Assembly (NCBI GenBank): GCA_016932895.1
Contig: JAFGCA010000725.1
Location: forward strand, 1-38,805
DNA from: Sedimentisphaerales bacterium
GTDB lineage: Bacteria > Planctomycetota > Phycisphaerae > Sedimentisphaerales > SG8-4
DNA length: 38,805 nt
Direction: 5' to 3'
Below are positions 8,901 through 14,814 of this stretch, one piece after another (the first letter of the stretch is position 1; the number at the start of each line of letters is the position of its first letter). The notes under the pieces are model-generated. The model saw only the letters and a list, made by a program, of their open reading frames with translations, was not told the origin of the DNA and did no database searches. The translations under genes and the position numbers were made by a program.

Positions 8901-9462
8901 TTCGCAGATCAGCCCGCCGCCCTGGGGCGACGAATCGATAAGTTACATGCGGTTCGTGCAGCCCGTGCTGGACAAGTATTGCGGCCAGTGTCACCAGGGC
9001 GACGGCGAGGCGCGGGAGACCCTTGACCTTACGCTGCGGGGAGACGGTCTCTTCAAGGAGCCCTACGTCCTGCTGCTGGGAAATCCTTCGTGGGGCGCGG
9101 CCTACCGTCCGCCCGAGAATCCGCCGGCGGGATTCGGCATCGCCGATACCATCCTCGTGGAGGCCTACGACCAGCGCGATCCGGCGGCGTACGTGACGCC
9201 CGAGCCGATGACGAGATTGTCGTATCGAAGCCGCCTGGTCGATAGGGCTTCGAGCGGCGAACACCACGACGTGCAGGTTGACGAGGTGAGCCGCCGAAGG
9301 CTGATTGCGTGGGTCGACGCCATGGGGCCCTACCGGGGCGACGAGGAGGTCAGGGAGATTGACGACCCGACGTTCCAGGGCATCGACTGGCTGTCGATGC
9401 GGCCTCAGATCAGGAACGCTCCCGTCGTCGTCCGGCCCGGGCCCATCGAAAACGGCCCATAG
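5905..9462 (+). CDS. Secreted LamG / PD40-propeller / CxxCH protein, hydrazine-synthase-alpha-like
   Basis: An 1185-residue exported protein; the ATG at 5905 gives a signal peptide ending near VGA-S, whereas upstream starts do not. Order of parts: a LamG/concanavalin-like domain (about 28-220, with HHVAGTYDGARMNVYLDG); a helical region (about 230-480); a stretch with RRIMFANPVVDFDAVLFV (about 485-505) that resembles the middle domain of hydrazine synthase alpha; PD40/TolB-like propeller blades (about 570-860, such as LYEINIDGSGLRQIT); and two CxxCH sites, CLGCH at 975-979 and CGQCH at 1026-1030, where haem c could attach. Such proteins are common in Planctomycetes that lack anammox, so a hydrazine role is not implied. 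An extracytoplasmic redox or carbohydrate-related role is plausible; substrate unknown. Confidence 0.8.
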   Translation: MKARVTCLSVAWVCLVISGGIVGASNGLVAHWAFDELAEGTFANAAGVGLAARPESGASVGQGVFGAALWLEGRAVVRVRASAVFEDLPELAISAWVQPVELSNYREIFRKEDGARRLLFSFQHSGQILSLGLQTEGTGYQELDAPIDPSLLVDRQWHHVAGTYDGARMNVYLDGLLIGSQRRSGRIISGGPADAFVGSSGGTGEYFQGGIDDLRLLAVALPAEGIAALYEEGLSAMLADVGTHRRQAETLYRERATFAETMAATRANLMEEAVPDVLVRIVQSKLATKFPDSYAEFLEVTGSQPRAYLTARGTLWNVQQARRLMGMVTEYKPLTEGQWARLSEAERRVWRDVEELEAKFARLEEMGPAGACDADWIEAILDAGRRIVRRPVQHEAVAPYVKPYTPPTRDYSPTRAEEIIRRDWLHQADGTVTAEGIENEIRWARDVAARIARDHGGNVDFSKELAELEALEARAAAGADETLYFAVRRVKRRIMFANPVVDFDAVLFVDIPFPQGSEWPHETRHRLGYMAVPGGRLLILEGLSPAGDLTKLMPHEPLHGTFWRPDLSFDARRVLFCFHPANEKNFHLYEINIDGSGLRQITAGIYDDVDPIYLPDGKHIVFASTRGHNYVRCMPPTNSFTLTRCDLEGRNMYLISRNNEPDYLPALLRDGRVIYTRWEYVDKPLWRAQSLWTMRPDGTQAATFWGNQTVWPDLLKDARQIPGSDRVMFTGSAHHNWFAGSIGIVDTQEGLNFPHGLTKVTAELEWPESGNGPVDPIESQTYHRSGTYRAYQSPYPLSEADFLVSANREGKFVLYLMDTRGNKELIYEGTHNILHAMPLKPRRRPPVMPSTVRWPGMAERHDPAGGVIYSNDVYQNAPAPLRGKAKYLRILTMDAKTYSYWYKRPYASTGPVVSMVSSEGVKRILGTVPIERDGSISFRAPSGRALYFQLLDERYRALQTMRSVTGVMPGETRGCLGCHAMHSVAPSAASSAVALARRPSQISPPPWGDESISYMRFVQPVLDKYCGQCHQGDGEARETLDLTLRGDGLFKEPYVLLLGNPSWGAAYRPPENPPAGFGIADTILVEAYDQRDPAAYVTPEPMTRLSYRSRLVDRASSGEHHDVQVDEVSRRRLIAWVDAMGPYRGDEEVREIDDPTFQGIDWLSMRPQIRNAPVVVRPGPIENGP

Positions 9463-9492
9463 GCCCAACCGCCGGCACCGTCCAGATAGTGT

Positions 9493-9521
9493 TTGACGAG
9501 ACGAAAAGAGCATGCTACTCT
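9493..9521 (+). promoter_or_regulatory. Candidate promoter of the E1/aldolase operon
   Basis: TTGACG (9493-9498) and TACTCT (9516-9521) are separated by exactly 17 bases. The -35 box matches five of six; the -10 box keeps the key T-A and final T. It lies about 150 bases before the E1 alpha start, and the palindrome at 9526 would fall on the transcription start. Confidence 0.35.
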
Positions 9522-9525
9522 ACAC

Positions 9526-9539
9526 CTTAACGCGTTAAG
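9526..9539. promoter_or_regulatory. 14-base palindromic operator candidate CTTAACGCGTTAAG
   Basis: CTTAACGCGTTAAG is a perfect palindrome with a central CG, the general form of LacI/GalR-family operators. It begins five bases after the candidate -10 box, where a repressor would block transcription. A related but imperfect site, TTAGTGCGTTAAG, occurs at 9603-9615, 77 bases further on. No regulator gene is in the window, so the family assignment is inference. Confidence 0.5.
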
Positions 9540-9602
9540 TTTCCACGTCAGGTGGGACCTTTTGCCCCGTCGTACGGGTCTACTTAGGCTGCTTTTGTCG
9601 TG

Positions 9603-9615
9603 TTAGTGCGTTAAG
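9603..9615. promoter_or_regulatory. Second, imperfect operator-like site
   Basis: TTAGTGCGTTAAG shares its right half (GCGTTAAG) with the perfect palindrome at 9526-9539 and has a degenerate left half. Two such sites 77 bases apart (about seven helical turns) could support looping; this is inference. Confidence 0.3.
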
Positions 9616-9674
9616 GGGTCGGTTCCCCGGGCAGGGTGGCGGGGAGCTATCGATTTGGAAGGGGAGCAGGCCAG

Positions 9675-10427
9675 GTGGCTTCGAGAGAATTTCTGGAGAA
9701 CCTGTATCGGACCTTATACACGATTCGCGTGTTCGAGACGCGGTGCATCCAATTGTACCGGCAGGGGCTGGTCAAAGGCTATTTTCATCCGTATCTGGGC
9801 GAGGAAGCCATCGCGACCGGGGTCTGCGCGGCGCTGAGGGCCGACGATCTGATCATCAGCACGCACCGCGGGCACGGCCATTGCATCGCCAAAGGCGCGA
9901 ACCTGAAGAAGATGGTTGCCGAGGTCCTGGGCCGGGAGACGGGCTACTGCCGCGGGCGCGGCGGGTCCATGCACATCGCCGATCTCGACACCGGCAATCT
10001 GGGCGCCAACGGCATCGTGGGCGGAGGGATTCCCATCGGCGTTGGGGCGGCCCTGAGCATCAGCCTGCGCCGGACGGATCAGGTGATCGCGATCTTCTTC
10101 TCGGACGGCGCATCGAACAACGGCGTCTTCGCCGAGTCGCTGAATTTGGCGGCGATCTGGAACCTGCCGGCCATCTTCGTCCTGGAGAACAACCAGTATG
10201 CGGTGTCCACCCCGATTGAGGAGAGCAGTCGCGATCCCGATCTTTCCGGCCGGGGCAAAGGGTATGCCGTGGAGTCGTGGTCGGTCGACGGCAACGACGT
10301 GCTGGCCGTGCATGAGCGGACCGTCGAGGCGGCCGCCTTGTGTCGCGCGGGCAAGGGGCCCGTGCTGATGTGCTGCAAGACCTATCGGCAGGGCGGCCAC
10401 CACGTCAACGACCCGGCCTGTACATGA
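9675..10427 (+). CDS. TPP-dependent 2-oxoacid/acetoin dehydrogenase E1 alpha, N-terminal 250 residues
   Basis: This encodes most of an E1 alpha subunit (pyruvate or acetoin dehydrogenase type), which uses thiamine diphosphate to decarboxylate a 2-oxoacid or cleave acetoin and pass the acyl group to lipoate. The GTG at 9675 is preferred because AAGGGGAG lies upstream and the family N-terminus follows; GTG at 9636 is the longer alternative. The TPP-binding motif appears as SDGASNNG (143-150) with ENN at 171-173; the usual GDG is SDG here. The frame stops at residue 250 (HHVNDPACT), about 65-70 residues short. The missing end is encoded immediately downstream in the -1 frame, starting at an ATG that overlaps this stop as ATGA. 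See the finding on the split gene. Confidence 0.85.
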   Translation: MASREFLENLYRTLYTIRVFETRCIQLYRQGLVKGYFHPYLGEEAIATGVCAALRADDLIISTHRGHGHCIAKGANLKKMVAEVLGRETGYCRGRGGSMHIADLDTGNLGANGIVGGGIPIGVGAALSISLRRTDQVIAIFFSDGASNNGVFAESLNLAAIWNLPAIFVLENNQYAVSTPIEESSRDPDLSGRGKGYAVESWSVDGNDVLAVHERTVEAAALCRAGKGPVLMCCKTYRQGGHHVNDPACT

Positions 10428-10633
10428 GTAAGGAACGGCTCAAATACTATCACACCCATGAACCCCTGACCCTGTGCCGGGGCCACATATGCCGGGACGG
10501 AGTGTGCAGCCAGGCCGATATCGAGCGGATCGAGAGAGAAGTCGAGCAGCGGATGGAAGAGGCAATCGAGTACGCCAAAAACAGTCCCGAGCCATCCGTG
10601 CAGGCATTTCTTGCGGAGGTGGAGCGAAGTTGA
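10424..10633 (+). CDS. E1 alpha C-terminal part (69 residues, other frame)
   Basis: The translation MSKERLKYYHTHEP... to ...EYAKNSPEPSVQAFLAEVERS is the normal C-terminal tail of E1 alpha (compare the family ending SPEPxxxxLxxxVY). In this frame the codons just before the ATG read Pro-Gly-Leu-Tyr, the expected continuation of the upstream HHVNDP. So one extra base near 10412-10415 would restore a single full-length subunit of about 319 residues. Either the gene is broken by a one-base deletion or assembly error, or the tail is made separately by ATGA-coupled reinitiation. The E1 beta start overlaps its stop as TTGA. Confidence 0.75.
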   Translation: MSKERLKYYHTHEPLTLCRGHICRDGVCSQADIERIEREVEQRMEEAIEYAKNSPEPSVQAFLAEVERS

Positions 10634-11658
10634 GCGAGCAGATCAACACGGTGGATCAGGCGATATCGAGCGGCGATGACCGGCTCATCATGTACCGAGA
10701 AGCCCTCAACGAGGCGCTGCGCGAGGAGATGCAGCGCGATCCGAGGGTCTTTCTCATGGGCGAAGGGATTGCCGGGCGAGGCGGCTCGTACAAGGTCACG
10801 GTCGGCCTGCTGGAGGCTTTCGGCCCGCGCCGGGTCATCGACACGCCCATTTCGGAAGCGAGCTTCGCCGGCTGCGGCGTCGGTGCGGCGGCCACGGGGA
10901 TGCGGCCGGTGGTCGAGATTCTCTTCATCGATTTCACCTCCCTGATCATCGATCAAATCGTCAACCAGGCGGCCAAGTACCGGTTCATGACCGGAGGGCG
11001 AGGCCGGGTGCCCCTGGTGCTGCGCACGCAGGGCGGCAGCGGCAACGGCCTGGCGGCCCAGCATTCGCAGAGCCTGGAGGCGTGGTACTACCACGTGCCG
11101 GGTCTGAAAGTCGTTATGCCCGCCACGGCCTACGATGCGAAAGGGCTTTTGAAAACGGCCATTCGCGACGACGACCCGGTCGTTTTCATCGAGCACAAGC
11201 TGCTGTACATGAGCAAAGGACACGTGCCGGCCGAGGAGTACACGATTGCGTTCGGGCAGGCGGACGTCAAGCGGCCCGGCACCGACGCGACCCTGATCGC
11301 ATGGTCGGGGATGGTGCCCCGGGCCCTGGCGGCGGCGGAATCGCTGGCGGCCGAGGGCATCGACGTCGAAGTCGTCGACCCGCGCACGCTGGTGCCGCTC
11401 GACACCGAGACGATTCTGGCCTCGGTACGCAAGACCGAGCATGTGGTCATCGTGCAGGAGGCGGTCCGCCGGGGCGGGGTGGCCTCGGACATCTGCTCGA
11501 TCATCCAGGAAGAGGCGTTCGACTATCTCGACGCGCCGATTCGCATCCTGGCGGGCAAGAACACGCCGATCCCGTTCAATCTGAACCTCGAGCGGGCATG
11601 CGTCCCGCAGGAACAGGACATTGTTGACGCGGTCAGGCAGGTTCTGTACGTAGAATGA
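10630..11658 (+). CDS. TPP-dependent dehydrogenase E1 beta subunit
   Basis: A 342-residue E1 beta, the partner of E1 alpha in the alpha2beta2 decarboxylase. The TTG at 10630 overlaps the preceding stop (TTGA) and has GGAGGTGGAG just upstream; an ATG at 10690 is the alternative and lies close to the usual family start (YREALNEALREEMQRDPRVFLMGE). Transketolase-like pyrimidine-binding and C-terminal domains are complete, with GSGNGLAAQHSQSLEAWY and the family ending LNLERACVPQEQDIVDAV. Sequence alone does not separate pyruvate, branched-chain and acetoin-type substrates. Because it is intact and tightly coupled to the split E1 alpha, it argues that the complex is still in use, or that the alpha break is recent or artefactual. 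Confidence 0.92.
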   Translation: MSEQINTVDQAISSGDDRLIMYREALNEALREEMQRDPRVFLMGEGIAGRGGSYKVTVGLLEAFGPRRVIDTPISEASFAGCGVGAAATGMRPVVEILFIDFTSLIIDQIVNQAAKYRFMTGGRGRVPLVLRTQGGSGNGLAAQHSQSLEAWYYHVPGLKVVMPATAYDAKGLLKTAIRDDDPVVFIEHKLLYMSKGHVPAEEYTIAFGQADVKRPGTDATLIAWSGMVPRALAAAESLAAEGIDVEVVDPRTLVPLDTETILASVRKTEHVVIVQEAVRRGGVASDICSIIQEEAFDYLDAPIRILAGKNTPIPFNLNLERACVPQEQDIVDAVRQVLYVE

Positions 11659-11738
11659 GACACGCCGGCGGCCGGGCTGTGCAGTGTCGAACGGGTGACG
11701 GGCGTTGTGAACTGATCCATACGAAGGAGAACAGCCGC

Positions 11739-11987
11739 ATGAAGAGTCAATGGGTCTTGGTCCTGCTGATGATTTGCGGGCAGGTCGACTCCTATTGGCC
11801 GATGAACGAAGAGATGACGGTTTTCGGGTTTGGCCGGCGGGGTGTGAAGAAATTCATAGAAATTGTCCCGGACCATTTTACAATCGGTCAGTGCGACCGC
11901 ACGGAGCCGGCACGGGTCCAGGCGGCGATCGACAACGCGTATCGACCGCTGGCGGTTGCCGTGGGGCCGACAGAGGCGAAGCGGTAG
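11739..11987 (+). CDS. Small hypothetical protein with a hydrophobic N-terminus
   Basis: An 82-residue product, MKSQWVLVLLMICGQVDS..., with a strong AAGGAGA ribosome-binding site eight bases before the ATG. The first 18 residues look like a signal peptide or membrane anchor. The rest (MTVFGFGRRGVKKFIEIVPDHF...) shows no family I recognise. It lies between E1 beta and the aldolase and is followed by a dispersed inverted repeat. It could be a genuine small exported protein or the truncated front of a longer one. Confidence 0.5.
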   Translation: MKSQWVLVLLMICGQVDSYWPMNEEMTVFGFGRRGVKKFIEIVPDHFTIGQCDRTEPARVQAAIDNAYRPLAVAVGPTEAKR

Positions 11988-12024
11988 TATCGCGTTTCGC
12001 AAGTTTTGCGACTATGGCGGTAGG

Positions 12025-12099
12025 AGATTGCTTCGTTGCTGCGCTCCTCGCAATGACATATCCAAGTCCTTTGTCATTGCGAGCGAAGCGAAGCAATCT
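12025..12099. repeat. REP-like inverted repeat (ATTGCGAGCGAAGCGAAGCAATCT type)
   Basis: AGATTGCTTCGTTGC... (12025-12058) is mirrored by TGTCATTGCGAGCGAAGCGAAGCAATCT (12072-12099). The outer ten bases pair exactly and the central parts (CTCGCAATGACA with TGTCATTGCGAG) pair again, giving a long imperfect hairpin with a short loop. Elements with this GTCATTGCGAG...GAAGCAATCT sequence recur between genes in many unrelated bacteria. It sits inside the operon between the small ORF and the aldolase, where it may affect mRNA stability or simply be parasitic. Confidence 0.85.
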
Positions 12100-12177
12100 A
12101 CAGTCGCACGATTCGTAGAACGCAGTATTAGTGGCATTGTGGTACGATCGCGAACCGGTGGGTTTTCAGGAGAACGC

Positions 12178-13032
12178 ATGGCTATTGCAAATATGAGACA
12201 AATGCTGCAAGAGGCCAGGGAAGGCAAGTACGCCGTGGGGGCCTTTAACATTCTGGACTACAACTCGATGCGGGCCGTGGTGGATGCCGCCGCGGAACTC
12301 CGCGCCCCGGTCATCATCCAGACGTCGGTCAAGACGGTGGTCTTCTGGGGCTGCGAGCCGATCATTCAATGGTATCGGCAGCTTGCCGGCGCGGTGTCGG
12401 TGCCGGTGGCGATCCACCTGGACCACTGCAAGGAGCTTGAGATCATTGGCGAGTGTATCGATCACGGCTGGACGAGCGTCATGATCGACGCTTCGGCCCA
12501 GCCCTTTGCCGAGAACCTGGCGTTGACGCAGCAGGTGGTGGCGTTGGCCGCACCGAAGGACGTGACGGTTGAGGCCGAGATGGGGGCGATTGTCGGCGTG
12601 GAGGACGACATCCACGTCCGGGAGCAGGACGCTCACTTAGCCGACCCGGACGAGGCGCAGCGGTTCTGCGAAGCGGTATCGCTGGATTGCTTCGCGCCGG
12701 CGATCGGCACGGCCCACGGCGTGTACAAAGGCGAGCCGAAGATCGCGTTCGATTGTCTCGAAGAGATCGCCCGACGAACGGGCCTGCCGCTTGCCCTGCA
12801 CGGCGGAACGGGGCTCTCGGACGAAGTGTTTCGACGCTGTATCGCGCTGGGATGTGCGAAAGTGAACATCTCGACCCAACTGAAATACGCCCACATCGAC
12901 GGTTTTGTGGAATATCATGGCAGCCACCCGGAGCAGTACAATCCGCTGAAGAACCTGGCCGCGCAATACGAGAAGCTCAAGGAGGGGATCGTGCGTGACA
13001 TTCAACTGTTCGGCAGCGCGGGCAAGGCGTAG
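12178..13032 (+). CDS. Class II (zinc) ketose-bisphosphate aldolase, GatY/FbaA family
   Basis: A 284-residue aldolase started at the ATG with AGGAGA about five bases upstream; the frame is open further left but with no similarity. Class II marks are HLDH at 80-83 (Asp82 catalytic, His83 zinc ligand), GTAHGVYKG with His180, LHGGTG with His208, and NISTQL, the phosphate-binding end. The length matches GatY/KbaY tagatose-bisphosphate aldolases and short fructose-bisphosphate aldolases rather than the long FbaA type. The reaction would be reversible cleavage of a ketose (bis)phosphate to dihydroxyacetone phosphate and an aldehyde. With a PfkB kinase and a CbbY-like phosphatase in the same operon, a dedicated catabolic ketose phosphate is likelier than central glycolysis; the sugar is unknown. 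Confidence 0.92.
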   Translation: MAIANMRQMLQEAREGKYAVGAFNILDYNSMRAVVDAAAELRAPVIIQTSVKTVVFWGCEPIIQWYRQLAGAVSVPVAIHLDHCKELEIIGECIDHGWTSVMIDASAQPFAENLALTQQVVALAAPKDVTVEAEMGAIVGVEDDIHVREQDAHLADPDEAQRFCEAVSLDCFAPAIGTAHGVYKGEPKIAFDCLEEIARRTGLPLALHGGTGLSDEVFRRCIALGCAKVNISTQLKYAHIDGFVEYHGSHPEQYNPLKNLAAQYEKLKEGIVRDIQLFGSAGKA

Positions 13033-13045
13033 AAGGGGGCGATGC

Positions 13046-13618
13046 ATGGCGCAAGCGGTTCTCATGCCCCAGGTAGGACAGGATATCGAAACGGCGGTCT
13101 TGGTGGAGTGGACGACCAGGGTGGGCGATGCCGTCAAGGCGGACGACGTGATCGCCCTGGTCGAATCCGACAAGGCCACCTTTGAGGTCCAGGCCCTCGT
13201 CGAAGGGGTCCTGTTGAAGCAGTTGCTCGGCGAAGGCGACGAGGGGAAGGTGCTGGAGCCGATCGCCTGGATCGGTCGGCCGGGCGAGGAGATCGAGCCG
13301 GCCCCGGCCCGCCAAGAGCTGCTGCAAGCGACCGGGGGCCGGCCGTCGGAACGGGCCGCCACCGTCGCAGAGGCGCCGTGTGAAGGGCCGCGAGCCCCCG
13401 TAGCGCCGGCCGCACGTCGACTCGCCCGCGAGCATGGCGTCGATCTATCGACGGTAAAGGGCACCGGCCCCGGCGGCAGGATTGTCAGTGGGGATGTCCG
13501 GGCCGTCCTCGCCCGGCGCGAGCAGGAAGGCGCTGAATCGGACCGGCCACAGGCGCCGGGATCGGCAGCCGGTACGGAGGAAGTCGCCTCTTCGAAGCTG
13601 CGCCGCGGCATTCCTTGA
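13046..13618 (+). CDS. Lipoyl/E3-binding protein lacking the E2 acyltransferase domain
   Basis: A 190-residue protein with AAGGGGG before its ATG. Residues 1-80 form a biotinyl/lipoyl domain with the lipoylated lysine at Lys43 in ESDKATFEV. Residues 118-157 form a peripheral-subunit-binding domain (PAARRLAREHGVDL...GTGPGGRIVSGDV), which in 2-oxoacid dehydrogenases docks E1 or E3. After a short linker the protein ends at KLRRGIP. The usual catalytic domain of about 230 residues, with its HxxxDG motif, is absent, and only 50 bases separate this stop from the next gene. It resembles an E3-binding protein or a free lipoyl carrier rather than a complete E2. A full E2 may be encoded elsewhere in the genome. 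Confidence 0.88.
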   Translation: MAQAVLMPQVGQDIETAVLVEWTTRVGDAVKADDVIALVESDKATFEVQALVEGVLLKQLLGEGDEGKVLEPIAWIGRPGEEIEPAPARQELLQATGGRPSERAATVAEAPCEGPRAPVAPAARRLAREHGVDLSTVKGTGPGGRIVSGDVRAVLARREQEGAESDRPQAPGSAAGTEEVASSKLRRGIP

Positions 13619-13667
13619 CGAGATAAAGAGAATTCTGAAACCGTTCCCAGGCTGATGGAGGATGCAG

Positions 13668-14396
13668 ATGCTCAAAGCTGTGATCTTTGACTGTGACGGT
13701 GTGCTGGTCGATACCGAACGGGACGGTCATCGTGTGGCTTTCAACCGCGCCTTTGCCGCCAAAGGATTCGACTTCCAGTGGGGCGTCGCCGAGTATGCCG
13801 AGCTTCTCAAGGTCGCCGGCGGCAAGGAGCGCATGCGCCACTATTTCGACCAAAAGAGTTGGCCGGGCGATGTATCCGACCGCGACGGTTTCATCAAGGA
13901 GATGCACCGGCGCAAGACCGATCTTTTCATGAAGATCATCGCCGGCGGCGAACTGCCCCTGCGCCCCGGGGTGGCACGGCTGGTGGACGAGGCCATCGAC
14001 GCCGACCTGATCCTGGCGGTCTGCTCGACCTCCAACGAGCGCGCCGTCAACCTCGTGGTCGAGACGTTGCTCGGTCCGCAACGCAAGGCCCGCTTCAGCG
14101 CCATCTTCGCCGGGGACGTGGTCTCGAAGAAGAAGCCCGATCCGGAAATTTACAACCTCGCCATGGAGCAACTGGGATTGCGTCCGTCCGAGTGCGTCGT
14201 GATCGAAGACAGTCACAACGGCCTGATGGCTGCCAAGGCGGCGGGCGCCGGTTGCGTGGTCACCACCAACGGATACACCGCCAATGAAGACTTTGCCACG
14301 GCCGACCTGGTCGTGCCCGAATTGGGAGACCCGCCCACGGTCCATGTCACCTTGCAGACACTCAGGGACATCGCGCAGGCCGCGCGCGATTCTTGA
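13668..14396 (+). CDS. CbbY-like HAD phosphatase (subfamily IA)
   Basis: A 242-residue HAD hydrolase. The ATG at 13668 is six bases after GGAGG; the one at 13662 touches the ribosome-binding site. Motif I is FDCDGVLVDTE with nucleophile Asp8 and Asp10; motif II includes VCSTSN; motif III and IV are KKKPDPEIY and VVIEDSHNG. The ERDGHRVAFNRAFA and GGKERMRHYF segments closely follow CbbY, known to dephosphorylate the misfire product xylulose-1,5-bisphosphate, and set it apart from beta-phosphoglucomutases. No RuBisCO is present here, so the substrate may be another ketose bisphosphate, possibly one made by the kinase of the operon. Confidence 0.88.
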   Translation: MLKAVIFDCDGVLVDTERDGHRVAFNRAFAAKGFDFQWGVAEYAELLKVAGGKERMRHYFDQKSWPGDVSDRDGFIKEMHRRKTDLFMKIIAGGELPLRPGVARLVDEAIDADLILAVCSTSNERAVNLVVETLLGPQRKARFSAIFAGDVVSKKKPDPEIYNLAMEQLGLRPSECVVIEDSHNGLMAAKAAGAGCVVTTNGYTANEDFATADLVVPELGDPPTVHVTLQTLRDIAQAARDS

Positions 14397-14436
14397 GGCT
14401 TTTGGCGCAGCAACGAAATCTGAAGAAGGAGTGAAA

Positions 14437-14787
14437 ATGGCGAATCGCCCGCGCATCATCGAACGTCCCTGGGGACGATATCGCGAGTATGCCCGCAACG
14501 AGCCGTGCACCGTGTGGATCGTCGAGATGAAGGCCGGCGAGCAGGGCAGCCTGCAGTCGCACGAGAATTTCGATGAACTCTGGATCATGCTCACCGATGG
14601 CGGCGAAGTCCAGGTGGGAGATGAGGTAAGAAAGACCCGCGCCGGTGACGAGATCTTCATTTCCCGGCAGACGAAGCACCGCCTGGCCAATCGCGGCAGC
14701 GGGGAGCTGCGCATGCTCGAGGTGGCGTACGGCGACGTCCAGGACGACGACAAAGTGCGCTACGAAGACAAGTACGGGCGGGCCTGA
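14437..14787 (+). CDS. Cupin, mannose-6-phosphate isomerase type II-like
   Basis: A 116-residue single cupin with AAGGAG five bases before the ATG. It matches the C-terminal isomerase domain of bifunctional mannose-1-phosphate guanylyltransferase/mannose-6-phosphate isomerase: RPWGRYREY, SLQSHENFDELWIM, GDEIFISRQTKHRLAN (metal ligands), EVAYGD, and the end DDKVRYEDKYGRA. It would isomerise an aldose phosphate to a ketose phosphate, feeding the aldolase. It is placed between the CbbY-like phosphatase and the kinase. The isomerase role is well supported by family; the sugar is not known. Confidence 0.85.
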   Translation: MANRPRIIERPWGRYREYARNEPCTVWIVEMKAGEQGSLQSHENFDELWIMLTDGGEVQVGDEVRKTRAGDEIFISRQTKHRLANRGSGELRMLEVAYGDVQDDDKVRYEDKYGRA

Positions 14788-14814
14788 TTCGGCAAAGATC
14801 TCTGGAGGCAACGT

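Noticed and set aside
5905..9462. Evidence for anammox metabolism from the hydrazine-synthase-like segment
   Set aside because: No hydrazine synthase beta/gamma, hydrazine dehydrogenase or other multihaem genes are nearby, and the protein has a LamG front end not found in HzsA; shared fold does not imply shared reaction.
6292..9513. Antisense open frame of 1073 codons opposite the LamG/CxxCH gene
   Set aside because: It is a shadow of the real gene caused by high G+C at third positions; its translation has no recognisable domain. The same holds for the long antisense frames at 3977-5914, 14362-16929, 17644-19845 and 20314-23385.
10405..10427. Programmed -1 frameshift in E1 alpha
   Set aside because: The site (ACCCGGCC region) is not a classical slippery heptamer, and no strong downstream hairpin or pseudoknot was seen. 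A one-base deletion, an assembly error, or ATGA-coupled reinitiation is simpler.
13668..14396. Calvin-cycle gene cluster suggested by the CbbY-like phosphatase
   Set aside because: No RuBisCO or phosphoribulokinase is present; the neighbours are catabolic sugar genes, so another bisphosphate substrate is likelier.
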